A DNA stretch of 64,000 nt, from NCBI GenBank assembly GCA_002118135.1, contig BDIU01000089.1:537240-601239 (forward strand), given 5' to 3'. Below, piece by piece: positions 44,398 through 56,470 of this stretch. The translations under genes and the position numbers were made by a program. The DNA comes from Trebouxia sp. TZW2008. Lineage: Eukaryota > Chlorophyta > Trebouxiophyceae > Trebouxiales > Trebouxiaceae. The notes beneath the pieces are model-generated. The model was given only the letters and a program-made list of their open reading frames with translations. It was not told the DNA's origin and ran no database searches. Every line of letters starts with the position of its first letter. Position 1 is the stretch's first letter.

Positions 44398-47300
44398 ATG
44401 CTATATCATGAGAAGCAGGTGCACGTTTCTCGCCCATCGGCATTGTATGTGCCTTTGTGCTACTGAACAGATCAGACTTGTCGTGCTTTGCACCTGTAGC
44501 TGACTCACTGTTGTGGCATGCTAGGTGGCTTCGCTGTGTGGGGTGCACTGCTTGAACACTCTATTGCAAGGACCGACATTCAGTGGCATGGACTTGGGCC
44601 AGGTAATGGCATGCATGTGTCAAAGTGCAAGGACTTGACCTGGCAACCCCTGACCTAGTACACCTAGTCAGACCAGCGAGGGCATGCTACAGATTGCACA
44701 GGAGCTGGATAAGCAAGAGCGCGCTTTCATGGCCGAGGGAGGTATGGAGTCAGAGGACTTTCTGAGATACATGGCTGAAGACTCAGGCAATGTGGCTGCA
44801 GATGGTAACTTCTCTGTCCAGGTTTGTGGTGTTGTACGGCAGCATTGCCTCCTTTGAAAATTTTCTCCTGACAAGTTGCCTGGCAGCATGCTTTGGTCAT
44901 GAGTGCGGTCCATTTGCCTTTCAGCACGCTGTGGTTGTGCATGCCATCCATCTGCCTTTCAGAATGCTTTGGATGTTGCATGTCCTTTGCTAGCCTGGCT
45001 CAGATCAGTCATGCAGCAACTGTCTATCTAGCTTGCTTTATTCACTTCACAATTGCTGCATGCCGGCAGCATGTGTTATCAGATGCTTAACAAAACGCAA
45101 AAATATGCTGTGGTCCCCCCCTCATGCCCACAGCCGCAATACTCCATAGAATGCGACGTTCAAGCATTGTAAGACTCTATTAGCTTGGCTGTACAGGTTT
45201 TGTCCAAAGCATTGGAGGTGTGGGGGTTGCACTTGGAACCTCTAGATGCACCTCACATGGTCAACTCAGCACAGCAGCCTGAGCAGGAGGACGCCTTCAT
45301 CTGCAACCTTCAGGTCAGCTGACCAGGCATTGACACACGCAAACCACACGCCCCAAGCAATTTTGCTAGGACCTGTCACACAGTACTCTCTGATCAGTCA
45401 TGTCCTCAATAGCCAACCTGAGGTACATGTTGTGATCAATACATTGTCAGCTGGCATTTGCCAAGTCAGTCTCATTGAGCAGTTATCATACAATACACAT
45501 TCCAGCATGGGTGCTAGTCGTATGGCACACAAATCCTGTCTTGCCATTGCCAGGCTGGCTTGCAAGCGTCATGGTCAGAACATCTGATGTCTGGCTGTTG
45601 AGTGTCAGATATGATGTCATTGCAGAGTGACCCAGGTCGAGAGTCTCCCCTCTGGGTCTGCAGAACTCTTTCCTCGATAGCCAATTTGAGGTATATGTTG
45701 CTGTGTTCAATGCATTGTGGGCTTGCGTTTGCCAAATTAGACTTGGTGGAGCGACTGCAGCCCAAATCAGCAAAAGCCCTCATCAATCACCCAAGCTTGT
45801 GTGGGGATGCTTTTTCAGTTGACATTCAAGCTAGCACAAGCAAGATTGTGTGTCAAATCAGTGAGTTGGAGTACAGCAGATAGCAGCACAATTTGGACAG
45901 AAACTGGCGTGACGGCTGGTCAGATCCAGCAGAATGTTTCCAAGCATGCCTGATACTCAAAGTCACTTGTCCCAATGGCGTGGCCAGATCAAGCAACAAC
46001 TAGGGCATGTGCAGCTACAAGCATAAACTCATCAGCTCATTCTCACATGCCAAAGGGCTCTGCTACAAATTGAAATGGTGTCTTTCTGGCTGGCTGTGCT
46101 CAGATGGCAGCTGTCAAATCAGCAGTCATGACAGCTGCAACCTGATTTGAGCCCGTCAGGGAGATGCCAATCAACAGGAGCAAAGCTCAGTGACAATTAA
46201 ACAAGCAAGTGGCCCAGTTGTTGCTGCCTGGTATTGTTATTAGTCCCTTGACGTGGTAGGTGTGGCAGAAGTGTGTTGGCAAGACAAGCAACCGGGCAAA
46301 AGTGCAGCCTTGACAAACCTCTGCGCCACGTCGCGTGTGGTTCAGCAGCTTTCACCTCTGCTTTTGGTGTTTTTACTTTGACAGCGGTCAGTACAGCCCT
46401 GCCAAATGGCATGCAAAATTCCTGGCGCTCTTTTGATGTGCGTGCACCATGCATCTTTGAGCTCGTTGCAAGCATTACCAAAAGACAAACAGGACCCTCC
46501 TTCTTTCATGAGAACCAATCATGGATCATAGACTATAAGACTTGTGTGTAAGCAGGAGCACTGGTGCAAAATTTGCTGCAAGCAAGGCAAGTTCTGTGAT
46601 ATCATTCAGTCATAACACGACGTATTGTTCATTGAATGTGTGCAAGCAGGAGCATTGGTGCACAATCCGCCGCATCTCTAGCAAGTTTTCGAACTTCCAA
46701 TCCCTGTCCCTGTGCTGAATGGCATACAACACCCCTGAATCATCTGAGATGAGCTTGCATTCTGCAGCTTCAGCCCTTGATTTGCGCAGAACCAAGGTGA
46801 TGATCGTACACTAAACACCCATTACGTTATTCACTACGCCGCTGCAAGCACCACCCATGATTCAATGGATTTGGTGCAAGCAGGAGCATTGGTTCACAAT
46901 TCGCCGCATTCAAGGCGAGTTCTGGAACTTCAATTCCTTGTTTCCTGCGCCACAGTCCCTGTCCCTCTTCTACCTCAGCACCTTCCTGGCAACTCTCAGG
47001 GAGCAGGGTTATGCCATCTTTGTGGTCAGAGGCCCTTTGATGCAACAGCCTCAGGAGGGTGAGACGGGACACCCTGACAATCAGGGAGCCTGGTTCACAG
47101 CTGCTCAGGTATACACCTTTTGCCAGGCTGCCGTTGCGACGCAACAAAACTGATTCATACATTTGTGTTGTCTGCCTCATCTTTGTGGTGAGAGGGCCTC
47201 TGATGCAGCCTCAGGACGAGGCAGGCCACTCAGACAATCACGGAGCACGCTCGCATTTGTCCAGGCACGCACTATGTGCCCAGTCTACTGTTGTTGCCAA

Positions 47301-50103
47301 ATGTGTCATGGTGGTGCCTGCTGTTGAAATGCAAGAAGACTGCTTGATCATTTTGTGCAGGCCACAATCTTGGCATAAGGTGTTTGTACTCAGGGTTCTG
47401 TTGCTGCCACACCCTCGGTAGGAAGTAGGCCAGTCTGACAACCAGGAGCCAGCTTCACACCTGCTCAGGCATGCATACTCTCGCAACTCACATAGGCGAA
47501 TGACGTTGATAATAACAAAACAGACTGCTTAGCCTTGTTGCCAAGCTGTCTCAATGCACAAGGGTAGCTTTACATGCTTGTTGAGTTTGACTTGCGGCTT
47601 TCTCTGCAGGCAAAGGCGGCCAATGCACAGGCTTCAGATGTGCGCCAGCAGGGCTACCTCAATGCAGCCCTGCAAGGCGCCCTGGACAAGGCAACTGCGG
47701 TGAGAAATGCAGCTATCAGTGCTATCTTTCATCCACATGCCGCAGCTCGATCAAGTCTTCACTGTGTGCTGTGGGCACCATTGCATGCTGAGCATTCAAG
47801 GACATCACAGCTGCTGTTTGGCCCACGCTTTTGTGCTGCTGGTACTTCTGCTGTGCATCAGATTTTGTGTGACATGTGTGATTCAAGGTCATGCAACAGC
47901 TGTCCAGTGAGTGCACTTTGCATGTGTTCTGCAGCAAGCCACCTCTTCTTTGCTCACAGAGTGAAACTGCCCCATCAGCTCATGTATGATGCTATGTTGC
48001 AACCACTTTGCCTCGCCCCCAAATACATAGACAATCAACATTACATTAATCATGCAGGGTGGCAACTTGAGCAGTCTGAAGCACCCGGGCTCTGCTAGTC
48101 AACCAGGCAGCAGTGATGCAGCAGAGGAGCGGGAGCAGTGGCCCAATGAGGCAGGCATCACCATCAGTGGCCGTGCCATCTCAAGTGCTGTGCCTTGTCA
48201 CCAAACACGCAAATAAGTACATCGTCCTGTTGCTGCAGAGTGGCAACTTGATCAGTCTGAAGCCCAGAGGTTCTGGCAGGCAAGCAGGCAGCAGTGATGC
48301 AGCAGGGGAATGGGAGCAGTGGCCTCATGAGGCAGGTGTCGGTACCAGTCATGCTACTGAAGATGATGACATGCAGCGAGCCATTGCTGCCAGCCTTGCT
48401 GACCCTGAACAAGGTGTGCATGCATCTCTGGTGCATACTCAATGTTGTAGCTTTTCTGCATTGTGAAGTTATCGACATCGCTATCAGCAAAGTGAGGGGT
48501 GACTGAGCAGGGCTCAAAACTGAATGTGATTGTGAGGATGTCCAATTGGCCTTGCAGCTCTTGGCAAAGAGAGCTGTGTCTTCTGATGGCTTGGTTGCAG
48601 TTGCAAAACGTGTTGCTGCTGTTATGGGTTGCTGCTGAGCCTCAAGATGTTGCAATGCTTGCTAGCGCAGTTAAGTGTCTCTGGGATTTAGCTGATGGGA
48701 ACATTGCTCATTTCTCAAAGCAAGCGCTGATAATTGTGTTGGGCTGAGCAGGTCACTGATCTTCTGCTGCTTGTCATTTGCTGCTATCAGCCTTGGTTCC
48801 AGACAAGCAAACATCGTTTGCAAGCAATGGTCGGGCAGCCAGGAGCAAAACGAAGCCAAGTCTATGAACAGATTTCTGGCCACCCATTTGAGCAAGATGT
48901 CTAACGTATGTTCAAGATGCAAATACAGGCTCAGCCTCTCAAGAGCCAATTCCACCAGAGTCAACATCTACCAGCACAGCTGCACAGATACAAGCCACAG
49001 GGCCTGCAGCTGTGGCTGCTGTCAGAGTAATGCAGGCTGCAGCTGTGGCCACCCCTGAAGCATCTGGCCACCATGGGCAAGGGGGTGCCAGTACCCCAAG
49101 GCCGGCAGATGCAGCTGTGGCAGCAGAACCTGTAGCTGGGGCAGGTAGGCTGTTATTTTAGCTCTGGTTTTGGCTCCATCTTCAATTCCTGCCTGTGTGT
49201 TGATGATCAGCAGCTGAAAGACTGACAGCAAGTCTGCCCCCCCTTCTGGATGTTGCAAGTTGCAACTGAATGCAATCTTCTCTTTTCAATTCACATTCAG
49301 TATGAATAGTTCAGGCCAGCACAAGACTGAACTGGTTGCAGACAATAGTTGCCAGTAAATGCCTAGCTGGGCCTGCTGAGCCTGTCTAGCATGCGTGTTT
49401 GATTTAAAAGGAAATAAACTTGCAAATTATTCATTGAGCTCATGAGTGGTTGTTCTTTTGCTGATTAGTCTGCCTGTCCATATCAAGACTTGTTCAACAC
49501 ACGCACAGAGCAAGATGTTCGGCAATGTATGCTCTCGCTGATGCGTGTCATTCTCTATGATTGGCATAGAAGAGCATGTGTCTGTTACAATTCCAGGTGT
49601 GCTGGAGCTAGCATTACGCTTGCCAGACAACAAGCGATTGCAGAGGTGTTTTAAAGCAGATGCCAAGCTTGGTACTGTTGCAGCTTTTGTACAGGGCAGT
49701 GGCATAGACATGACGCAGCATGTCATCATCCGCAGCTTCCCTAGAAAGGTGCTTGCTCTCTGCAGGCCTAGCTTGATGTGTTGTCTGAATGTGCCATCTT
49801 GCAACACTTCTGTGTGCCCTGTTTGCGTGGATGACCCCACTGAGACTCTCTCATGTTGGGTTGGTATGCAAGATGTCAGACTCATGCAGCGTGAATATTG
49901 AGTGACAGCATCTGAGTCAAGACCATGTATGCTGCAGCACTCACCTGCCCAGCATGCCTGATTGTTGCAATGCCATGTTATTGCACTCTGTCACAGTAGC
50001 AACAGAAGACATGATGCTGCAGGTATTGCAAGACATGACCCAGACCTTGACAGCCGCTGGTCTGGGTGACAAAGAGATGCTTGTCATTGACAAGCAGAGA
50101 TGA
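44398..50103 (+). CDS. ATXN3: Ataxin-3-type deubiquitinase: Josephin, UIM and UBX domains
   Basis: Ten exons in phase: 44398-44418, 44525-44602, 44672-44821, 45197-45313, 46884-47108, 47610-47699, 48239-48413, 48929-49144, 49597-49748, 50023-50103 (434 residues). The start MLYHEKQ fits the family N-terminus; an in-frame ATG at 44374 is the alternative. The Josephin domain has ASLCGVHCLNTLLQG (catalytic Cys), IAQELDKQERAFMAEGG, LSKALEVWGL, EHWFTIRRIQGEFWNFNSL (catalytic His and Asn) and REQGYAIFVVRGPL. EDDDMQRAIAASLADPEQ is a ubiquitin-interacting motif. The C-terminus LELALRLPDNKRLQRCF then AAFVQGSG and MTQTLTAAGLGDKEMLVIDK is a UBX fold, which binds p97/Cdc48. Human ataxin-3 lacks UBX; some protist homologues have it. 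Ubiquitin-chain trimming with Cdc48 is the likely role. Confidence 0.9.
45520..45610 (+). repeat. Dispersed intronic repeat, copy 4
   Basis: In ataxin-3 intron 4: TATGGCACACAAATCCTGTC then TTGCCATTGCCAGGCTGGCT and CATGGTCAGAACATCTGATG. More diverged than the copies at 22440 and 23955. Confidence 0.45.
46545..47465 (+). repeat. Partial copies around ataxin-3 exon 5
   Basis: The exon start with acceptor (GTGCAAGCAGGAGCATTGGT) is echoed at about 46552 (AAGCAGGAGCACTGGTGCAA) and 46648 (GTGCAAGCAGGAGCATTGGT). The exon end (CATCTTTGTGGT.AGAGG.CC) recurs at 47180 with GATGCAGCCTCAGGA, and GACAA.CA.GGAGC..G.TTCACA-type tails recur at 47232 and 47437. Only the copy at 46884-47108 is open throughout. 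Confidence 0.8.
48048..48420 (+). repeat. Tandem duplication of the ataxin-3 UIM exon
   Basis: GGTGGCAACTTGAGCAGTCT at 48058 and AGTGGCAACTTGATCAGTCT at 48239 both follow a GCAG acceptor; GGCAGCAGTGATGCAGCAG and GAGCAGTGGCC.AATGAGGCA-like parts follow in each. Copy 1 stays in frame for over 40 codons but lacks the UIM and a clear donor. Copy 2 includes the UIM. Confidence 0.8.
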
Positions 50104-50686
50104 CTATTGCTGCGCCGTCACCATCTCAACAAGCTCATGCTTCTGACACACAGTGCTGCGACAATCTGTCCTGAAACAGCAAGGCGCAGGCTTCCTCGTG
50201 GCTCAGTAATGCATGCACCTGAGCCCACTGCAAATCGTCACAGTCGGCTGCAAGCATTTGTTTGAAAGTCTTGAACATTTGCAGAGCACAGCACAACACC
50301 GGTGCGCAACCTTCTCTGCTTCAGTCAGGGGCATGAGCCACTGTGCATCCAGCATGCGTGTGCCTTTTGGCTCTTATAAGACCCACTGGCTTGCCAAAGG
50401 CTGTTGTAAAGGTTGTGCAACACCAGAGGTTTTACATCCTTTAGCCAGCCAACAAGTCTGATAGGATGTTGTTCAGTCTCAAACGCAGGATCAGCGCAAT
50501 CCGGTGGGCTCCACGTGCGCGTCACGGAAGCTCCTGTTGACACGCGTGGCATGCGTCATTTGAAGCTGCTGTCGGAGCTGAAGGGACTTTGACACTGCTG
50601 TCCAAAGGCACAGATTTCGTGCGCGTGCCGCTGAGCACTGCCGTTAGCGATTGCTTGCTTGTAAGTGCAGCACTGCCAGCGTCGAC
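50104..50686. other. Intergenic and probable promoter of the gene at 50687
   Basis: No supported coding exon. The CpG-rich part from about 50490 to 50690 is typical of gene starts in this window. Confidence 0.4.
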
Positions 50687-51631
50687 ATGAACGCCGTTCA
50701 AGGAGCTAGTCTTGGTGCCCTTGCGTTGCTGTTCAAGACCGTTCAAGCCAGCAGAGGCCTTGTTAAAGCGCAGGAGCTCACAGCCCAGGCGAGTCATGCA
50801 CGTCGTGACCACGCAAGTCGCTTATGCTTCGTTGATACAGCTCCGATGCCCTGCGTTGACTTTTGCAGTTTGACGCTGTTGCTTGATCTTTAGGATGGTG
50901 CTTTGGCAGACCAGCAGACAAGCTTCCCTGGGCGACAGCTGCTGCAGTACGGATATGGCTATGGCAACAATTGTGATTACTACGGCAACTGTAAGTCCTC
51001 TCTGCTGCTGGGTGCTGCAACACCAACTCTGCACTGTTTCAAGGGAACAAGCAAGCCACTTGCTCGTTTCTGCAGGCAACTACTGGTCAGGAGGGAGAAT
51101 AGCTGGTGTAGTGATTGGCATTGTCTTCTTCGTCTTTGCCATTATCTTCTTAAGCCTAGCTATCCTCATGCGCAGAAGACGGCTTGCTCGCTATCAGGTA
51201 CATATAATTGCCGTCAAAATCCTGTCCTTGGTTGTCAGCACAACTTTGCTGCTGCTTGTGGAAAGTTTTGTGCGGCTTGTCATAGTGCAACTTGCAAATT
51301 GTCAGCCAGACCCTTGCTGCTGCCTCTGCATCGTCTGTGCATCCTGTCTCAGCGCAAAATTTTGATGCAGGCAAACCAATATCCAGTGACAGCAGCTGGC
51401 CCAGCATACCCCAATCAGGGTCTACAGGGCCCAATTGGCACATACCCTCAGGGTACATACCCTCAAGGCAGTAACTATGAGTACAACCAAGCTTACCCAC
51501 AAAACACTGGTGGCTACAACCCAGCACCTGCCTCTGGGTACCCAGTCACAGGACAGCCAGCTAGTGGCTACAATGGTGTGCAGATGCAACCTCTGCCTCA
51601 AGAAAAGCCAGGCTACCAGGCAACAGTCTGA
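50687..51631 (+). CDS. Small type I membrane protein with Tyr/Pro/Gln-rich cytosolic tail
   Basis: Four exons in phase: 50687-50788, 50894-50990, 51076-51197, 51371-51631 (193 residues). A signal peptide (MNAVQGASLGALALLF) is followed by a short lumenal part with YGYGYGNNCDYYGNC and one membrane helix (IAGVVIGIVFFVFAIIFLSL). RRRR at the cytosolic face and a tail of YPQGTYPQGSNYEYNQAYP-type repeats end the protein. The tail resembles those of WW- or SH3-binding adaptor membrane proteins, but I recognise no family. Intron 1 fits only a GC donor (CAG/gcgagt) in phase 0; otherwise the first exon belongs elsewhere. Confidence 0.6.
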
Positions 51632-52406
51632 TATTGAGGCAGATACAGAGACAAAAATGACAAGAATGGTCTGTGTCCGTGGGCGCCGTAACAAGAGGCT
51701 TTGTCTACAGAGGCAGCCTGAGATTAGATGTACCATATGCAACATGGTCGGGAGGGCTCAGCTTGTCTATTGCTCATGACGGTGGCAGAGCGTGCAGCGA
51801 AATGCATCTTTGCCTCTGAAGCCTGCCTTGTAGATTTTGCACAATGGGTGTTGTGCATCTTAATGATGAAAGAGCAGTCCTGTTACAAAACGACACGCAA
51901 CCGGTTGATGTCACTAGGCTAGATTCACTAGCATATGTGCAACCCTGTTACAAGTGCAGGCTCAAAATTTTGCAGACCAGATTGTTTGGCAAGCATCCTT
52001 TGTGCTATACTTAGTGCCGACAGTGCCCCACTTGTCTTCCTGACAAGAAGCCATAACTACAACGTTGCAAAGTCCGTCAAAGTCTCATGCTCGTGCATTG
52101 CATAGCTGATGCACTATCTCCTTGTGCAGCAGCTCGATACAATTTAGGTGAGGTCAGACTAGGAGCGTACGGTTACCTGCATGCCTCACCTCCTGATCCA
52201 GCTGTTCAGGAAAAGACTGGCAACACAGCACATTGCACAAGTGACCCGTTGTAGCAGTCTGACTCAACAAACGTTGACAACGCCCAGGACTTGCAGGCAC
52301 ACACACTGCAGTTAACGACCTCGACAGATTTGTGCAGCAAAATCATTCCAATGCAATGATGGTGATGTTCGTGTCAGGTGTAGCCCATGCAACTCTCAAG
52401 ACTGCT
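51632..52406. other. Convergent intergenic region
   Basis: No supported gene or repeat. Confidence 0.45.
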
Positions 52407-55253
52407 TCATTGAATTGTCGCAAGCTGCTTCTTCTGGGCAACAATGCACTGCAGCTCGTCATCACTGATTGCATATCCGGCATTGTGCAGCTGGGCAAGG
52501 CCTCTGGTAACATCTGCAAGGCCTTTAGCATCGCACTGAGCTGCTGATGTCAGTAGGGAGGCTGCATTTTGCTGCAATACCAGCCTGCCTGCACAGCATG
52601 CAAGTCTGTTTGCACATTTGGAGTAATCAAGCAGCACCATATGACTGCTGCACTGTACAGCATTTGCACTGAGCTGCTGAACACGTGCTTGCCATCTTTT
52701 AGCTGTGAGCAAAGATATGACAAATGTTGCAACACAGCAAAGTGTAGCATTGTGTAACGCACCACGTGAGGCATGCTTGACAGCTATGCCAAAGTCCAAG
52801 ATTTTGCAAGCTAACTTGATGCATCAAAGCCGATTTCAACTCTGCTCAAATCGCTAACTGAATGCACACACATTCCTCAACGGTTCATTTTGGTGAGTAC
52901 AGGCAGGCCATAAAATCACACACCTAGCTGATCTGCAGAACTATCCCTGAGAATGCCTCTAAAGGTGTTGCAAGGCCCACCCTGGCGCATGCATACAGGC
53001 TGCCAGCATGAACAATGTGCAGACATACAGTTAAACTAATGCAGATAGGCCATGAGGCCACACACCTGGCCGCCATGAGAATGCCTCAAAAAGTGAAGCA
53101 AGGTTCAAGGCTGCTTGCAAGGGCAAGGGCATTTGCAAGCAGCACAGGAAGGGCTCTGCAGCTGTCAACAGCCCTTCACTAGGGTGAAAGCCCAGATCTT
53201 TGTACGCTTTCAAAGTGCTGATCAGGTGCACTGGTTCTACTGAAGAACCCCAGCTGGAGAAGAACGGCGCAGCTTCCAAGTCAGCCTGCTTGCTGAGCTC
53301 GCTTTCGGTCTGCCTCTCTGACTCAGTTGCTAGCTGCTTACGCAACTGCACAGCAGGTGTCATGTCAGCAGCAGCGTAACAACAATGCATGCTCTGAGGT
53401 GAAGAAGGATGGCGTGACATGGTCTCAGGCACTGTGCATGCTGCAAATGTCAAGCCTGGCCTGCTGCTATCACCAGCAGAGTGCAGCATGACCTGCAAAG
53501 CTAACACCACAGCATGTTTGCATGCCACATATAATATATACTGTGTACAAGAGACTGGACAGATCAAAAGGGTACATGTCAGCAATATCGTGCACAACCT
53601 GCAAGCAAACATGATTGCAAGCGACGTTATGCATGCCTATTTTGCTCTGCCCACTTGTTGTGGCTCTTCCCTGCGTTTACGAAGAAGTTGCACTCAAGAC
53701 ATGACTACTTATTGGAAATGAGCTGCAAGTCTGACCTGGTTTGAGGCAGCAGTAAGCAGCTCAGGCATGACAACTGTGCTGTGCTTCAGCGCCGCATAGG
53801 CTTGCAGCAGCTGAGACAGGTCTGACAGCTTGGTGACTGCATTCAGGTGGCCAGCAGTCATTCTGCGCACCACAAAACCGGCTGCTGCATCCAGCATGCT
53901 TGAAGTTGGGCCGCTGATGTGTTGCATTCTGGCATAGCTGCTGAGAAGTTTGACTAGGTTGCTAGGGACAAAGGGAGCTCGCATGCTGTGCTTGTTAGAC
54001 AGCTGATGGCGCACATCCACTGCGATTGTGTCCATCAGAGCTCCTACATTTCTGTGAGAGGGTGAGTCAGTCTATATCGGTGCTGTTTGACACAGCAAGG
54101 ACACAATAGCGGTGTACATTAGAGCTTCTACATTTCTGTGAAAGCTGCAGGCAGTCTAGATGGGTATTGTTTGAAATAGCAAGGATACGATGCTCAGATC
54201 AGAGCTCCTACATTTCTGTGACACATTCAGTCAGTCTAGACGGATGCTGTTGAAAGAGCTTCAGTCAGTCTATGAACTGGCTGCAAGACGTGGCAATAAC
54301 GACCGTATAGTCGGCGTGGACGAGTGTGTTACGGCATCACATCCATGGCTGTCATGAGCATGCTAGCAGTGCATACTGTGCATGCTTGTCGCAAGGAACG
54401 ATCATGATCAAACACTGAATGTTGTACACACACGAAAGCATTTGTGGTTGACTGCATGACATGACAAGAGTGTGGACCATTAGTACCTTATAGCATGTGC
54501 TATGGCATTGTGTTCATCATTTGCACGGTAGGTAGTAAGCAAGTTTGCAAAGGCATCAGCTGTGTCCGCAAGGTCATCTGGTGTAAATGCCTCCTTCAGA
54601 TTGTTGTTGTGTAGCTTCTTGCTCAATTCCGCTGCTATGCCATCCATGAATTTCAGCATGCCCTTGTCACGAGTCTGCAGCAATTTGCCAAACGCCCAAG
54701 CCACTGTCACAAGATTTTTGCATGCCATGTCACTGTTATCTGCCCAACCCCACGACACTGTGTCAAATTGTCGCTGTACTGGGTTTTTGCCAGTGTTTGG
54801 CATAATCTGCTGATGGCCTGCTTCATACTCTAGGACAAAAATTTCCAAAAGCTTATCAACAGCTTTGCATTTGAAGCCAAGCTCGGCAAAACCAGCAAGA
54901 ACATCAATGGGACTGTCCAATGCCGCTATGTTGTAGCGGGCTGCATGTGCGAGCTCTGTGAGAGTGCCTTTGTAGTCAGCAGGGTCAGGGTGATCTCGCG
55001 GGAGGTACGCGAGCTTTTGAACTGCTGTGCTGGCAAGCGTGGACTCTATCAAGGGGCGGTTGTCTGCCACAAGCCGGACTATTTGAGTTGATGCCTGTGC
55101 TTTTCGCAGCTGATCCTGGAGGGACACCTGAGCGGCTGACAATCCTGCTGACAAGACCAGAAGCGATCGCCGCGATGTTGGACGATTCCTTGCTGAGAAG
55201 GTCTGCGCAAATATGCGGTGAACGGAGCGCTGCGGGCAAGCGCAACCTTGCAT
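52407..55253 (-). CDS. Organelle-targeted helical-repeat protein (OPR/FAST-like)
   Basis: Four exons in phase: 54487-55253, 53736-54051, 53066-53492, 52407-52561 (554 residues). The N-terminus MQGCACPQRSVHRIFAQTF is Arg/Ser-rich, a presequence. Repeated helical pairs follow: KNLVTVAWAFGKLLQTRD then DLADTADAFANLLTTYRAND; SNLVKLLSSYARMQHI then SDLSQLLQAYAALKHS; AALNLASLFEAFSWRP; GLADVTRGLAQLHNAG. This pattern (L..L..A.A....) is seen in OPR and FAST-kinase-like proteins, which bind and process organelle RNAs in green algae. No RAP domain is seen at the end. Family assignment is by pattern only. Confidence 0.65.
52905..53110. repeat. Echo of the donor end of exon 3 of the repeat-protein gene
   Basis: CAGATAGGCCATGAGGCCAC then ACACCTGGC..C.TGAGAATG and CCTC.AA at 53041-53095 is echoed at 52902-52960 by CAGGCAGGCCATAAAATCAC then ACACCTAGCTGATCTGCAGA and GAATGCCTCTAAA. 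Confidence 0.6.
54028..54250. repeat. Three copies of the acceptor of exon 2 of the repeat-protein gene
   Basis: Plus strand (A)GAGCT(C/T)CTACATTTCTGTG occurs at 54037, 54121 and 54200, each followed by CAGTC..TCTA.A..GG-type flank and CTGTTTGA or TGTTGAAA. The functional one (54051) is again the most 3' in gene direction. Confidence 0.8.
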
Positions 55254-56470
55254 GCGCTGCTGGATCTTCCTGTATGCTGCCTTTTGCACCACAGCTAATT
55301 TGGACTGCTCAAAACCAGCTCACCAAAGCCCTCCAAGACGTTGCGCAAGTCCTTGCTTCAAGTCCTTGAGCGCAATAGTGACTCGGAACAAGCCTCTGCA
55401 TGGAACAAGCAATACTGACGGTTCGTATTCTTGAGCAAGACACACTGTGTGCAGATAGAGTTTGTGTGCTTTATAATGGCCAATTTCAGCAGGACAGACA
55501 CCTGCGCAAGCTCTCTCAGCATCAGGATGGCAACGCTAGCCCCTGTAGTATGGCGTTTGCCAAGTTGCTTTCTGGTTTTGTGTTGCTACATCATGCGGCA
55601 ATTGAATTTGCCACTAGCAAGGCAAAGTCTTAGTCTGGCTATTTGTGCAGACTGATATGCTTTTACTTTTTCACGCACTACACATTTGGCAAACTCGTTG
55701 CTCACAGGCAGAGCAAGGGCGCAACCCAGTGTATCGGCTCAAAAACCTCGAAAAGCACAAACCTCACACCTTTGCCAACAATTTAGCCAGATGTTGATTT
55801 ACACGGCATCCATGATTTACACGGCACGAGCTCATGCCTTTCCTGCATGTATATGCTGAAAGTACTGCCTGATAGTGGTGTACTGTACGTCTGGGTACAG
55901 TTCAGTTGCCTCCGAGCCATCTTCTGGAGTGGGGAGCACACTGTCGCCAAAGATTCAAAAGGACTGTGCCAACTGTAGAAATGTGCGGGCGTCGTAGTTG
56001 TCAGACGTTTTCAGGTTCATTTTCCCCTTTGCAGCATGAAACCTTTTCAGTAAGCAATATGTCAAGCTCATGAATAAGACAATAGGCAGGTCAAAGACGG
56101 CTTGCGGCATATGCATTGAACAATTTTGCACACTGTTGCTGACACTTTGCACTTTGTACAAACAGCTTTCGTATTCATTGCTTGGATGATTGCAGTGCAC
56201 AGATATACGCCAGACTTCAGGCCATTCTTTATGCCACCTTGTCACAGGCATTTGCTACAATTGATGATTGTGGTATGTGCACACCTTGATAGGTGAGTGG
56301 CATAGCTTTCTGCCTGAACGATTGAACCATATGATAGTGCACATGTCATTTTCAATACGCGCAACGACAGCACACAGCTCCCCAGCCAATGCTGTTGGTA
56401 AAGCACCAAGTTGCACAACACAACACATCGCATGATCAAATGTTTGTCAGGCAATGACTACTGTTGTGGC
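55254..56470. other. Intergenic
   Basis: No supported gene in 1.2 kb. Short frames on both strands are Cys-, His- and Tyr-rich without splice support. Confidence 0.4.

Noticed and set aside
49145..49269. An alternative terminal exon of ataxin-3 ending at 49269
   Set aside because: It is in phase but encodes only 19 unremarkable residues. The exon at 49597 also fits phase 1 and continues a UBX domain, so it is preferred; the short end may be a minor form.
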